The notes: generated by a model from the sequence alone, not told the origin. Shown: positions 34,737-43,602, numbered from the stretch's first letter. The stretch is DNA of 64,000 nt from CAMYLR01 sp039588915 (GCA_039588915.1 JBDGYV010000001.1:31605-95604), one strand, 5' to 3'. Program-made: numbers and translations.

Positions 34737-35975
34737 GTGGCTCAGCTCGCCAGCATTCGACTCACGAGCCCCCACAACTGGTACCTGCTCGGCCTGGCCA
34801 TCGCGTTGTCGGTCAGTGGCTTGGCGATGCTTTACTCGGCCGGCCAGACTGCGTCGACGGCGAACTCAGAGTTCTGGCAGTACCAGGTCATATGGCTATT
34901 CGTCGCGCTGATCGCATACGCGGCAGTCGGTGTGCTTCCGTTGCGGTTTGTGGAAGAATCCAGCTGGCTCATCTACGGGGTGGGCGTGCTCGCGTTGATC
35001 GTCGTGCTGGCGTTCCCGGCGGTCGGTGGAGCTCGGTCTTGGATTCGGTTCGGTGGCATCGGTTTCCAACCCTCGGAGTTCGCCAAGTTGGGCGCGATTC
35101 TCGTGGTCGCGCGATGGGTCGCGTCTCTCGAACACCCGCCGCGTAAGCTGTCGGAACTGGCGATACCGGCGTCTCTGATGGCGATCCCTGGGATACTGAC
35201 GTTGCTCCAGCCCGATATTGGCACTGCGACTGTATTCGTATTGCTGTTGGCGGGGCTTTGTTTTTGGGCTGGAGCGTCGCCGGTGCTGATTTTTCTGCTG
35301 CTGTCTCCAATCGTCAGCATCCTACTCACGTTCTCACTTCCTCTCTGGTCGTTCTATATCGTCGGTGTCGGTCTGACACTGTTCTTGCTCAATCCTGGTC
35401 GGGGCGCATGGCTCTACGTCGGTGGCACCAACCTCCTGATGGGGATCGTCGCGCTGCCGTTGTGGAACTCGCTTGCTGGGTATCAACAGCAGCGACTATT
35501 GGTCTTCCTGGAGCCGGAGATCGATCCCCGGGGCGCCGGATGGAATGTGATCCAGTCCAAGGTCGCGATCGGTTCCGGCGGCTGGTTCGGAAAGGGGTTC
35601 ATGGAGGGAACCCAAAAGCGTTTGGCATTTCTCCCCGAGCGTCAGACCGACTTTATCTTCTCGGTTCTAGGAGAGGAGCTGGGTTTCATCGGCGTGCTGG
35701 TAGCGTTCACGCTATTCGCCCTACTGCTCATCGAAGGGGTTCGAATCGCGGAACGGCACCCAGAGGCGTTTGGTAGTACTGTAGCCTTTGGCTTGGTCGT
35801 GCTGATCGCTAGTCACGTGGCGATCAACACCGCGATGACGGTCGGGTTGTTGCCGATCACGGGACTGCCGTTACCCTTCCTGTCGAAGGGTGGATCGTTC
35901 CTGGTGGTCTGTTTTGTGGCTGTGGCTCTGTGGCGGCAGATATGGTACGAACGATTCTTAACCAAACGTGCATAA
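34737..35975 (+). CDS. rodA: Peptidoglycan glycosyltransferase RodA (SEDS family)
   Basis: A 412-residue polytopic glycosyltransferase that polymerises lipid II in the elongasome. It has about ten transmembrane segments and SEDS motifs: GGARSWIRFGGIGFQPSEFAK, LLQPDIGTA, QSKVAIGSGGWFGKGF, FLPERQTDFIFSVLGEELG and the late TGLPLPFLSKGGS. GTG 34737 lies 5 bases after mrdA and gives a short cytoplasmic start; the longer open frame is inside mrdA. Confidence 0.96.
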   Translation: MAQLASIRLTSPHNWYLLGLAIALSVSGLAMLYSAGQTASTANSEFWQYQVIWLFVALIAYAAVGVLPLRFVEESSWLIYGVGVLALIVVLAFPAVGGARSWIRFGGIGFQPSEFAKLGAILVVARWVASLEHPPRKLSELAIPASLMAIPGILTLLQPDIGTATVFVLLLAGLCFWAGASPVLIFLLLSPIVSILLTFSLPLWSFYIVGVGLTLFLLNPGRGAWLYVGGTNLLMGIVALPLWNSLAGYQQQRLLVFLEPEIDPRGAGWNVIQSKVAIGSGGWFGKGFMEGTQKRLAFLPERQTDFIFSVLGEELGFIGVLVAFTLFALLLIEGVRIAERHPEAFGSTVAFGLVVLIASHVAINTAMTVGLLPITGLPLPFLSKGGSFLVVCFVAVALWRQIWYERFLTKRA

Positions 35976-35987
35976 GAGGAGGCTCGT

Positions 35988-36443
35988 GTGGCGCGTAGCT
36001 TGAACAAGGCCATGTTGATCGGGAACCTCGGTGCCGACCCGGAGCTCCGACACACGGCAAGCGGTGTCGAGGTGGCGACGTTCAGATTGGCCACCAACTG
36101 GAGTCGGAAAACTGGCGATGGCCAAACGGAAGAGAACACCGAGTGGCACAACATCGTGGCGTGGCGGAGGCTTGCCGAGATCTGCCAGCAGTACCTGTCG
36201 AAGGGAAGCAAGGTCTACATCGAAGGGCGCATCCAGACGCGATCCTGGGATGACGCGAAAACCGGGCAGAAGCGGTACATGACAGAGATTGTTGCGGATC
36301 AGATGATCATGCTCGATGCGGCGGGCGCTGGGCGGGGTGATTTTGGCTCGCGCGTCTCAGCGGCCCCAGGCCCGGGGAGCGGGGATGACCGTAACGTGGA
36401 CTGGCCCGACACCGACGATCAGGACGACGACCTTCCCTTCTGA
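35988..36443 (+). CDS. ssb: Single-stranded DNA-binding protein
   Basis: A 151-residue OB-fold protein protecting ssDNA. It starts ARSLNKAMLIGNLGADPELR, has EWHNIVAWRRLAEI and YIEGRIQTRSWDD, then a Gly/Asp-rich linker. The acidic tip DDDLPF is the partner-binding motif. A strong AGGAGG precedes the GTG start at 35988. It lies 12 bases after rodA. Confidence 0.96.
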   Translation: MARSLNKAMLIGNLGADPELRHTASGVEVATFRLATNWSRKTGDGQTEENTEWHNIVAWRRLAEICQQYLSKGSKVYIEGRIQTRSWDDAKTGQKRYMTEIVADQMIMLDAAGAGRGDFGSRVSAAPGPGSGDDRNVDWPDTDDQDDDLPF

Positions 36444-36462
36444 GCCAACGTCGGCACGGAAC

Positions 36463-36492
36463 TTGAGAGCGTACAGGGGAGTAGGTTATTGT
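36463..36492 (+). promoter_or_regulatory. Predicted promoter for the secreted protein at 36500
   Basis: TTGAGA (36463-36468) and TATTGT (36487-36492) with an 18-base spacer. The next in-frame ATG is at 36500, about where transcription would begin, so the mRNA may be leaderless. The GTG at 36491 would lie inside the -10 and is therefore disfavoured as a start. Confidence 0.5.
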
Positions 36493-36499
36493 GACTTCC

Positions 36500-36970
36500 A
36501 TGTATGCTGCCCGTAACTTCCTCCTGTTCGTGGTCGCCACGCTGATGCTGGCGATCGGATCCGAGGCGTCTGCGCAGGAGGCCCAGCCGGGGCTCACTTC
36601 GTTGGACTGGCTGGGTCCGACTGTCCACGCGCGTGCAGTCACCGCGCGCGGACTGCTCGTGGAGCCGACTCCCGAACTCCAGATTCTGGCCCGCCACACC
36701 GCATTTGAGCGCGATCTCGCCGTCGCCTTTGGTTTTCCCGTGGCGACGGGGTCGGGCGTCAGTGGTAGTCTAATGCACGATGTCCGGTTGTGGATGGCGC
36801 AACGGTGGAACGACAGCCTCTTCGACAGTTGGGCCCAGAGTGCGCTTCTCACGTACACGCGGATTCAATCGTCCACGCGGTTTGAGAAGAGTGGTTTCAA
36901 CATGGGGGTCGATGTCGACGATGTCGCTCAGGGGAAGTTCGGAATCCGTGTAAGCCGACCGCTGGAGTAA
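36500..36970 (+). CDS. Secreted protein of unknown function
   Basis: 156 residues with a clear signal peptide: MYAARNFLLFVVATLMLAIG, with probable cleavage after ASA near residue 26. The mature part is about 130 residues, has no Cys, and contains DVRLWMAQRWNDSLFDSW. I do not recognise a family. It is bounded by a predicted promoter and an intrinsic terminator (36994-37018), so it looks monocistronic. Confidence 0.7.
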   Translation: MYAARNFLLFVVATLMLAIGSEASAQEAQPGLTSLDWLGPTVHARAVTARGLLVEPTPELQILARHTAFERDLAVAFGFPVATGSGVSGSLMHDVRLWMAQRWNDSLFDSWAQSALLTYTRIQSSTRFEKSGFNMGVDVDDVAQGKFGIRVSRPLE

Positions 36971-36974
36971 CCGA

Positions 36975-38279
36975 GTGACCGTTCGCTCGGGCCGCGCCCC
37001 AGCCGGGCGCTTTTTTTTATTGATTTCTGTTCTGTCATGCGTTGTTGGCATCGATTGCGGAAGAGCGCGCACCGCTCCGGGCGTGGTGGAAACCCGGCAA
37101 CCGTGGTTCGCGGGTGAACCGACTCTCCACGTCGGCATCGCGTGGGGTGACTCGGTGCTCGAAGTCGGTGGAACTGGTCGATGGTGGATCCACGAAGAGG
37201 GCAACCCCGCTCCGATCGCTGCCATCGACGGTGATGAATCGTGGCGTGTCATTCGATTGCCGTTTGAGAGTGCTCTCAGAGTCATGCGGCCGGACGGCCA
37301 CTTATCGGAACCCCACGCCGGTCCACTCTCCGTCGACCCCCGAGGCCTCGATCCGGTCTCACTGGAGGGACAGCGGTTCCCGGGTTCGGTGCAGGTTCAG
37401 CTGCGACCGGACGGCTCGCTCACGGGCATCAACGTCGTGCCGATCGAGGAGTACCTCGAAGGCGTGGTGGCGAAAGAGCTTGGTCAGCCGGGGCACGATG
37501 CGTTTGAGGCTCTTCGCGCCCAGGCGGTGGCGGCGCGCACGTATGCGCTGAAGCGAATGGGAAGTCGGGCTGACCTGGGCTTCGACGTCTACGGAACCGT
37601 GCTCGACCAAGCGTACAAGGGGCTGCCCGATGCGGCTGACTCGCTAGCTGTCCGCGCCGTCGAGGCTACTCGCGGTGAGGCGCTGCTGTACAATGGGGCG
37701 CTGATCGATGCCTACTACCACTCGACCTGTGGTGGACACACCGCACGAGTCGAGCTCGTTTTCGACGATCCACCGGCGCCGTACTTGGTGTCGGTCAGTG
37801 ACCGGCAGCCGGACGGCGAAGGTTTCTGGTGTCAGGGTTCCAAGTACTTCCGTTGGACCGCGACGTTTGATGCCGACCAGCTCGAAAAAACGATCGCTCG
37901 TAACCTGCCTCAGCTGGTGCCACTACCACCGGCCGGGACGGGGGCGGTCCGCGACGTTGAGATCCTCAACACGACCCCGGAGGGGCGCGCGGTTTCGGTT
38001 GCCGTCACGACGACTACCGGTCGCTACCTGATCAGCGAGAACGACATCCGGACATTGTTCGCCGACGCCGAGGGGCGTTTGCTGCGGAGCACGATGTTCC
38101 TGGTGCGGCCGACCTACTCGGGGGGTCGGGTGGCTGAGCTGACGCTGGTTGGCGGAGGCTGGGGACACGGGGTCGGGATGTGCCAGGTCGGTGCGATGGC
38201 GAGGGCTCGCGCTGGGCAGGGGTATGGGGAGGTGTTGGGGTGGTATTACCAGGGCACCACCATCACCCGCCTCTATTAG
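36975..38279 (+). CDS. SpoIID/LytB-domain protein (probable secreted lytic transglycosylase)
   Basis: 434 residues. After a signal or anchor (basic start, then FFLLISVLSCVVGI) comes the SpoIID domain: VVPIEEYLEGVVAKEL, EALRAQAVAARTYAL, YHSTCGGHT and the terminal GWGHGVGMCQVGA motif. SpoIID cleaves peptidoglycan glycan strands in sporulating Firmicutes; in non-sporulators these homologs (LytB/AmiD-like) act in wall remodelling. The start is either GTG 36975, which makes the terminator hairpin part of the signal-peptide codons, or TTG 37020 just after it, which would leave a shorter signal. GTG 36975 gives the better n-region. Confidence 0.85.
   Translation: MTVRSGRAPAGRFFLLISVLSCVVGIDCGRARTAPGVVETRQPWFAGEPTLHVGIAWGDSVLEVGGTGRWWIHEEGNPAPIAAIDGDESWRVIRLPFESALRVMRPDGHLSEPHAGPLSVDPRGLDPVSLEGQRFPGSVQVQLRPDGSLTGINVVPIEEYLEGVVAKELGQPGHDAFEALRAQAVAARTYALKRMGSRADLGFDVYGTVLDQAYKGLPDAADSLAVRAVEATRGEALLYNGALIDAYYHSTCGGHTARVELVFDDPPAPYLVSVSDRQPDGEGFWCQGSKYFRWTATFDADQLEKTIARNLPQLVPLPPAGTGAVRDVEILNTTPEGRAVSVAVTTTTGRYLISENDIRTLFADAEGRLLRSTMFLVRPTYSGGRVAELTLVGGGWGHGVGMCQVGAMARARAGQGYGEVLGWYYQGTTITRLY
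36994..37018 (+). terminator. Intrinsic terminator overlapping the start of the SpoIID-like gene
   Basis: A perfect 6-bp stem GCGCCC / GGGCGC with a 5-base loop is followed by eight T (37011-37018). It would end the transcript of the upstream secreted protein. If the downstream gene starts at GTG 36975, the hairpin and T-run are also coding (Ala-Gly-Arg-Phe-Phe-Leu). Confidence 0.85.
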
Positions 38280-38281
38280 GT

Positions 38282-38398
38282 GGGCCGCTGAAGATGGCGC
38301 AACTCGTCGTTGCCTTCTCCTCGCTCGCTGCGGCGTGGGTTCACCACGCCTCGCGAACTCCTCGTCGGCGCCTCGATTTGCGCCATCTTGAGCGACCC
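38282..38398. repeat. 117-bp imperfect palindrome (possible MITE-like or structured intergenic repeat)
   Basis: Arms at 38282-38302 and 38378-38398 are inverted repeats of 21 bp with two mismatches; the inner 12 bp (AAGATGGCGCAA / TTGCGCCATCTT) is perfect. An inner hairpin pairs GCGTGG with CCACGC around 38333-38348, so nearly the whole element can fold into one long stem. It fills the gap between the SpoIID-like and CAP genes, has no T-run, and encodes no convincing protein. I found no second copy in this window. Confidence 0.65.
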
Positions 38399-38413
38399 TA
38401 ATTGGTAGGATCC

Positions 38414-39358
38414 ATGACGGCGGGACGCGTGGCCTCCACCCTCGTCCTCGCGGGCTTGGCGTGTGGGGTGCCGAAACCACTGCCTGTGGCGTCGCCAGAA
38501 CCGACTGTCGACACAGTCCCGATCAGGGATCGCTACGCGCGCGGGCGACTCGAGTTGCTCGCGTTAATAAACGAGGATCGAAGCGCCAACGGTGCGCCGC
38601 CGGTCACATTGGACTCGCTGACGACCGTGGTAGCCCAAGCCCATGCCGAGGCGATGGCAGCCGAGGACTTCTTTAGCCACTATGGGCGCGGTGGCGATGC
38701 GCCTTACGAGCGAGTGGCCGAGGCGGGTGGGACGGCTCACGTTCGCGAGAACATCTTTCGCCGGGTGGAGCGTGGCTCGGATCGACTCCCCAGCTCGGAC
38801 CCATGGTCTGGCTTTGAGGTCCGGGACGCTGAGGAGTGGCTGATGGCATCTACCGGTCACCGCGAGGCGATCGTCGATCCGCGTCGGACCGGTGTCGGAA
38901 TCGGGATCGCGGTCGATCGGAGGCGCGACGCCGTCTTCGTGGTTCAAGACTTTGCTGCCCAGCACACAGATCTGGACGCTCCGGCTCAGGGATGGCGTCG
39001 CTCAGCCACTACCGTCCGCGGTCGCGTTCGCTCGACCGGTTGGCGGCCGTTGACAGTCATCTTGCGAAAGGAGCCTCGTGTTCGAGCGTGGGTCGCGGCC
39101 GGACAAACTCCACCGAGTGGACCGTATACCGACGGCGAGGGCAGGGCAGCGATCGTGCCACCGTGGGCGATCGAGTGGCGACCGACGAGTCGGTCGTTTG
39201 AGCTGGTTTTGCCACTCGATCGATCGAGTTCTCCAGGTCGTTATTACGGGATCGTGTATTTGGCGCCGGAAGCGGTGGTGGATGGTGCGATCGGTAGACG
39301 CTTGGTGAACTCGAACGATGGTTGGCCGGGCGGAGCGTTCGTGATCGACTTGTTCTAG
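38414..39358 (+). CDS. CAP-domain (SCP/PR-1-like) secreted protein
   Basis: 314 residues with an N-terminal hydrophobic signal (VASTLVLAGLAC); Cys17 could be lipidated, but the lipobox is weak. The CAP domain spans about 45-185: LLALINEDRSANGAPPV, AQAHAEAMAAEDFFSH and GENIF-like (ARENIF region), and HREAIVDPRRTGVGIG. The remaining C-terminal ~130 residues form an unassigned, probably beta-rich domain. CAP proteins are secreted, and bacterial roles are mostly unknown. ATG 38414 is preferred over TTG 38402. Confidence 0.85.
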   Translation: MTAGRVASTLVLAGLACGVPKPLPVASPEPTVDTVPIRDRYARGRLELLALINEDRSANGAPPVTLDSLTTVVAQAHAEAMAAEDFFSHYGRGGDAPYERVAEAGGTAHVRENIFRRVERGSDRLPSSDPWSGFEVRDAEEWLMASTGHREAIVDPRRTGVGIGIAVDRRRDAVFVVQDFAAQHTDLDAPAQGWRRSATTVRGRVRSTGWRPLTVILRKEPRVRAWVAAGQTPPSGPYTDGEGRAAIVPPWAIEWRPTSRSFELVLPLDRSSSPGRYYGIVYLAPEAVVDGAIGRRLVNSNDGWPGGAFVIDLF

Positions 39359-39378
39359 AGGGTTTGGTTCGTGGTGGC

Positions 39379-39408
39379 TTGAAAACCAATATTGGGGTTA
39401 AATTTAAT
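39379..39408 (+). promoter_or_regulatory. ispG: Predicted strong promoter of ispG
   Basis: TTGAAA (39379-39384) and TTTAAT (39403-39408) are separated by 18 bases in a markedly AT-rich stretch (39379-39420). It leaves a leader of about 30 bases before the ispG ATG at 39447. It is the best sigma70-like match I see in the window. Confidence 0.6.
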
Positions 39409-39446
39409 GTTTACAGACATTTCGCCGATTTATCCAGACACGACAA

Positions 39447-40502
39447 ATGCTACCTAGACGAATGACAAGCCAAGTCATGGTCGGTGACGTCCCCATCGGG
39501 GGCGGTGCCCCGGTCACCGTGCAATCGATGACTACCACCAAGACGACCGACATCGACCCGACGTTGAACCAGATCCGGAACCTCGAGGTAGCCGGTTGTG
39601 ATATTGTGCGGGTGACGGTCCCTGACGAGGCGAGTGCCGAGGCGCTGCCCGAGATCAAAGAGGGCATCTCGATCCCGTTGGTGGCCGACATTCACTTCAA
39701 CTACCGGGTCGCGCTGTTAGCTCTCGACGCTGGAGTGGACAAGCTACGCATCAATCCCGGCAACATCGGGGGCGAGAAGCGAGTCCGTGCGGTGGTCGAG
39801 AAAGCGCTCGAGAAGCAGGTCCCGATTCGGATCGGGGTCAACGGCGGATCGCTCGAGCGCGATATTCTCGAGAAGTTCGGGGAGCCAACCGCCGAGGGAA
39901 TGGTCGAGTCGGCGATCCGTCACTGCGAGATCCTCGAGCGGATGGATTTCCGCGACGTGGTCGTCTCGCTCAAATCGTCGCACGTCCCGAGAATGATGGA
40001 AGCGTACCGGCGCTTTGCCGACTTACGCGATTACCCGCTCCACCTAGGGGTCACCGAGGCCGGTCCGGTCGAGGCCGGAACGATCAAATCGTGTGCTGGC
40101 ATCGGCACGCTGCTAGGGGAGGGGATCGGAGACACGATTCGAATCTCGCTCGCTGACGATCCGCTCATTGAAACGCGGGTGGCGAAGAAACTGCTCCAGG
40201 TGCTCGAGCTGCGACCGAGCGGGGTCAACGTGATCGCCTGCCCTTCGTGTGGTCGAGCCGATGTCGACGTTCACAAACTGGCAGCCGAGGTCGAGGCACG
40301 TACCGCCCATCTGGACAAAAACATCACCATCGCGGTCATGGGCTGCGCGGTGAACGGGCCGGGAGAATCGCGCGAGGCTGACATCGGTATCGCCGGTGGT
40401 GTTCAGAAGGGGTTGTTGTACCTCAAAGGCGAAAAGGAGCACACAATAGCCGAAGAAGAGCTGGTCGACGCTCTCGTTCGCAAGATCGAGGACGAGCTCT
40501 AA
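39447..40502 (+). CDS. ispG: 4-hydroxy-3-methylbut-2-enyl diphosphate synthase (IspG/GcpE)
   Basis: A 351-residue iron-sulfur enzyme of the MEP isoprenoid pathway. The TIM-barrel part has QSMTTTKTTDID, VADIHFNYRVAL and RINPGNIGGE. The 4Fe-4S ligands are visible as Cys265, Cys268, Cys300 and Glu307 (ACPSCGR, VMGCAVNGPGE). It is the short bacterial form without the plant-type insert. A second ATG at residue 6 is also possible. Confidence 0.96.
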   Translation: MLPRRMTSQVMVGDVPIGGGAPVTVQSMTTTKTTDIDPTLNQIRNLEVAGCDIVRVTVPDEASAEALPEIKEGISIPLVADIHFNYRVALLALDAGVDKLRINPGNIGGEKRVRAVVEKALEKQVPIRIGVNGGSLERDILEKFGEPTAEGMVESAIRHCEILERMDFRDVVVSLKSSHVPRMMEAYRRFADLRDYPLHLGVTEAGPVEAGTIKSCAGIGTLLGEGIGDTIRISLADDPLIETRVAKKLLQVLELRPSGVNVIACPSCGRADVDVHKLAAEVEARTAHLDKNITIAVMGCAVNGPGESREADIGIAGGVQKGLLYLKGEKEHTIAEEELVDALVRKIEDEL

Positions 40503-40518
40503 TCCGCGCGGTCAGCGA

Positions 40519-41571
40519 ATGACCTCATCGGCACCATCTAAACCCATTCGCATCGGATTACTCGGCACCGGAGCTGTCGCGCAGGTGGCGCATCTCCCCG
40601 CCTATCGTCACCTACGCAACGTTGAGTTGATCGCTCTTTGTGATAACGAGAAGACCAAGCTGAGGGCACTCAAAGATCGGACCGGCATAAGCCACGCCGT
40701 TTCGTCGATTGACGAACTCTTGGCGATCGACGAAGTGGAGGCGGTCGACATCTGCCTGCCCAGCGACCTCCACCGAGATGCGGTGATCCGTTGCCTCGAG
40801 GCCGGACGTCACGTGTTGTGCGAGAAACCGCTGGCACTGACACCCGTTGACGTCCAAGCAATCGTGGAGGCCCAGCGCAGCAGCGGCAAGATCCTGCTCG
40901 TCGGGATGAACAACCGCTACCGTGGTGACTCGATCTTGCTCAAGAGCTTTATTGAGGACAACGCTCTTGGCGACGTGTTTTACGCTCGCGCGGGTTGGCT
41001 CAAGCGTCGCGACGCATTCAAGAAGGGCGCCTGGCACTATCAACGGGACCGGGCCGGTGGTGGGGTGCTTATGGATTTGGGTGTTCAGCTGCTCGACTTG
41101 ACGCTCTGGTTCTGTGGCTACCCAGAGCCGGAACGCGTGGTTGCGCAGTTCTCAAGCCTACGGCCGGACGTCGATGTCGAGGACTCGGCAGTAGCGATGC
41201 TCAAATGCGCTGGGGGATTGACGATAACCCTCGAAGCATCGTGGCATTTCTTGATGGATTCGGATCACCATGTTCTGAACTTGTTTGGCACCGACGGTTC
41301 GGGGTTGCTAAACCCGATCCGCGTGTTTCAACGCATGCACGACAGCCTCGTCAACGTGACTCCGCAAGGACAGCCGTCGATCGGAAACATCTACATGGAG
41401 TCGTACGAGCGAGAAATCGCTTTCTTCGGCGAAGTTGCTGCCGGGCGTGAGGAGGCGCCGCCGCTCGACGAGCAGATCACACTCGCTCGCGCGTTGGCAG
41501 CCATCCAGCGATCCGCTGGGGAAGGGCGCGAGGTCATGGTGAAGCCGGCTCCCGCGGCCGGTGCCCAGTGA
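40519..41571 (+). CDS. Gfo/Idh/MocA-family NAD(P)-dependent oxidoreductase
   Basis: A 350-residue enzyme with an N-terminal Rossmann fold (IGLLGTGAVAQVAHLPAY), the family EKPLAL motif at about residue 98, and a C-terminal alpha/beta substrate domain with GGVLMDLGVQLLDLTLW. Such proteins oxidise or epimerise sugars, inositols or related polyols; the substrate cannot be told from sequence. It overlaps lnt by 4 bases and follows ispG by 16 bases. Confidence 0.9.
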   Translation: MTSSAPSKPIRIGLLGTGAVAQVAHLPAYRHLRNVELIALCDNEKTKLRALKDRTGISHAVSSIDELLAIDEVEAVDICLPSDLHRDAVIRCLEAGRHVLCEKPLALTPVDVQAIVEAQRSSGKILLVGMNNRYRGDSILLKSFIEDNALGDVFYARAGWLKRRDAFKKGAWHYQRDRAGGGVLMDLGVQLLDLTLWFCGYPEPERVVAQFSSLRPDVDVEDSAVAMLKCAGGLTITLEASWHFLMDSDHHVLNLFGTDGSGLLNPIRVFQRMHDSLVNVTPQGQPSIGNIYMESYEREIAFFGEVAAGREEAPPLDEQITLARALAAIQRSAGEGREVMVKPAPAAGAQ

Positions 41572-43127
41572 GTCTGACCGCCAAGCGCCCACCAGTAGCC
41601 GCTCGGTGGTGGTGGCCGCCGGCGTCGGGGCTGTTATTGGCACTCGCCTTCCCACCGCTTGATCTGTTGCCGCTGGCGCTCGTCGCGCCGTGGCCGCTGC
41701 TGGCGTTCCTGGAAACGGAAGATGCTCGCCGACCGAGGCGAGCCTTTACCGGTGGCTTCCTGTTTGGTCTGGCGTTCTTTGGCGCCATTCTGTACTGGAT
41801 CGCTGGCTTGAGCGGCTTCAGCGCGATGGCGATCCCGGCTTACATCGCGGCGGTCCTAGTTATGGCGCTGAACGGTGGCTTGACGGCCCTCGCCGTGGCC
41901 GCGGCGAGGCGCCGCGAAGTGTCGGTCGTGCTCGCATTTCCGCTTGCGTGGACGGCCGTCGAGTGGCTGCGCTCGTTCGGTGATCTCGGCTTCACCTGGG
42001 CGATCGCGGCCGACGCTGTGGCCGGCTATCCGCTGCTCATTCAGCCGGCTGAGCTTGGTGGCGCCTATCTAGTGTCCCTTTGGCTTATGAGCGTGTCGGC
42101 TGCGCTCTATCGGCTGGTCCGACCGACGCCTGAAACGCGCCTGGTTCGGTTGGCAGTCGTGGCGGTTGGGCTGGCCGCCGCAGCGCCAGCTTACGGGGCC
42201 TTCCGATTGGGACAGCTCGAGAGCGAGGCCAGCGGTTGGCCGACCCTGCGCGCAGCGGCGATTCAGCCCAACGTGCCGCAGGACCGGAAGTGGGACCCCG
42301 GGTTTATCGAGGAGACTCTTGAACGGCTCGCTCGGCTCACCCGACGCGCGAACGAGCAAAACCCACGGCTGGTGGTGTGGCCCGAAAGCGCAGTGCCGGT
42401 CTATTTGCGCTACGATCCGCGATCTCGGATGTTTGTCCCGGGTCTGGCGTCGGAGATCGGGGCGCCGATCTTTACCGGCACGAACGACGCCGACACGCTG
42501 AGCGGTAGAAGTGGTGCGAACGTCGCCGATTACCGCGTGTACAACGCTGCCTATCTCGTGCGGCCCGGAGCGATCGCAAACGGCCGTTACGCCAAACGGC
42601 GACTCGTGCCTGTAGCGGAGAGAGTGCCATTTATTCCTGGGGCCGCGACCGCATACTTCGAGCGGTTGTCATCCTGGACCGGTCAGTTCGAGCCGGGTCG
42701 AACGTGGCCCACGTGGACCGTGGGTGGGCATCGCTTTGCGGCCACCATCTGCTACGAGTCCGTGTTTCCTAACGTGTCAAGGCGCTTGGTGCGGAACGGC
42801 GCCGAGATGCTCCTCAACATCACCAACGATGCGTGGTTTGGGCCTACCGCTGCACCGCATCAACACGCAAGCCACCTGTCGCTGCGAGCAGTCGAGAGTC
42901 GGGTGTCGGTATTGCGAGCGGCCAACACCGGGATATCCGGGTGGGTAGACCCGATGGGGCGGGTTCGTGTCGCGACCTCGCTGTACACCTTCGCGGTCGT
43001 GGTCGCTGATCTCCCGATCCCGGGAATAGAGACGCCGTACACGCGCTGGGGAAATTGGGCCCCGTTCGGAGCGTTCATCCTGTGGGCGGGTCTGTGCGTG
43101 CGAAGTCGGACGAAGGGGCTAGGGTGA
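41568..43127 (+). CDS. lnt: Apolipoprotein N-acyltransferase
   Basis: A 519-residue inner-membrane enzyme adding the third acyl chain to lipoproteins, needed before Lol export. About six N-terminal transmembrane segments precede the periplasmic nitrilase-like domain, with the catalytic triad Glu273 (WPESAVP), Lys343 (YAKRRLVP) and Cys395 (ICYESVFP). A last transmembrane helix is near the C-terminus. GTG 41568 overlaps the upstream stop. It fits with the several lipoproteins and LolA in the window. Confidence 0.95.
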   Translation: MSLTAKRPPVAARWWWPPASGLLLALAFPPLDLLPLALVAPWPLLAFLETEDARRPRRAFTGGFLFGLAFFGAILYWIAGLSGFSAMAIPAYIAAVLVMALNGGLTALAVAAARRREVSVVLAFPLAWTAVEWLRSFGDLGFTWAIAADAVAGYPLLIQPAELGGAYLVSLWLMSVSAALYRLVRPTPETRLVRLAVVAVGLAAAAPAYGAFRLGQLESEASGWPTLRAAAIQPNVPQDRKWDPGFIEETLERLARLTRRANEQNPRLVVWPESAVPVYLRYDPRSRMFVPGLASEIGAPIFTGTNDADTLSGRSGANVADYRVYNAAYLVRPGAIANGRYAKRRLVPVAERVPFIPGAATAYFERLSSWTGQFEPGRTWPTWTVGGHRFAATICYESVFPNVSRRLVRNGAEMLLNITNDAWFGPTAAPHQHASHLSLRAVESRVSVLRAANTGISGWVDPMGRVRVATSLYTFAVVVADLPIPGIETPYTRWGNWAPFGAFILWAGLCVRSRTKGLG

Positions 43128-43212
43128 TCGGCGCACGGTTGTCGCTAGACGACTAGGGTCGTAGCTTTAATAGCTCAAGCTTGTCATTTCACCATAGAAA
43201 ACCGGAGCCAAT

Positions 43213-43494
43213 ATGAAGAGCGGAATTCACCCCGAGTACGTCGAATCTCGGATCATCTGCGCCTGCGGCAACATCATCGAGACGCGGTCCACGATGCCCG
43301 AGATCCATATCGAGATCTGCTCCAGCTGTCATCCTTTCTTCACCGGCAAGCAAAAACTGGTGGACACAGCGGGACGGGTCGAGAAGTTCCGCGCCAAGTA
43401 TGGATTGGCGGACAGCGACAGCGAAGCCGCGGTCGACGAGGCCGAACTGGCCGAAACCGAGACCGAGGAAGCCGAGGCGACCGCCGACGCCTAA
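43213..43494 (+). CDS. rpmE: 50S ribosomal protein bL31 (zinc-binding form)
   Basis: 93 residues. The bL31 core MKSGIHPEYVESRIICACG, the HPFFTGKQKLVDTAGRVEKF motif and two Cys pairs (CAC and CSSC) mark the zinc-containing C+ form. It carries a Glu/Ala-rich acidic C-terminal extension of about 25 residues beyond the usual ~68-70. The 85-base gap before it contains TTGTCG (17 bases) TAGCTT, a weak promoter match. I see no clear Zur site. A terminator-like hairpin follows. Confidence 0.95.
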   Translation: MKSGIHPEYVESRIICACGNIIETRSTMPEIHIEICSSCHPFFTGKQKLVDTAGRVEKFRAKYGLADSDSEAAVDEAELAETETEEAEATADA

Positions 43495-43546
43495 CTGCGC
43501 CAAGCGGTGGCGGGAGACCGCACCGGCGGTCGACCCGCTCGGTGCG

Positions 43547-43572
43547 AGAGCAGGGGGCGACCCTGCTCTTTT
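43547..43572 (+). terminator. Terminator-like hairpin between rpmE and prfA
   Basis: A perfect 9-bp stem AGAGCAGGG / CCCTGCTCT with a 5-base loop is followed by only three or four T. It is a moderately strong intrinsic terminator, or a partial one that lets some transcription reach prfA, whose ATG is 30 bases downstream. Confidence 0.7.
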
Positions 43573-43602
43573 GCGTTCGGACGCTGATGGCAGAGAGCCA
43601 AC

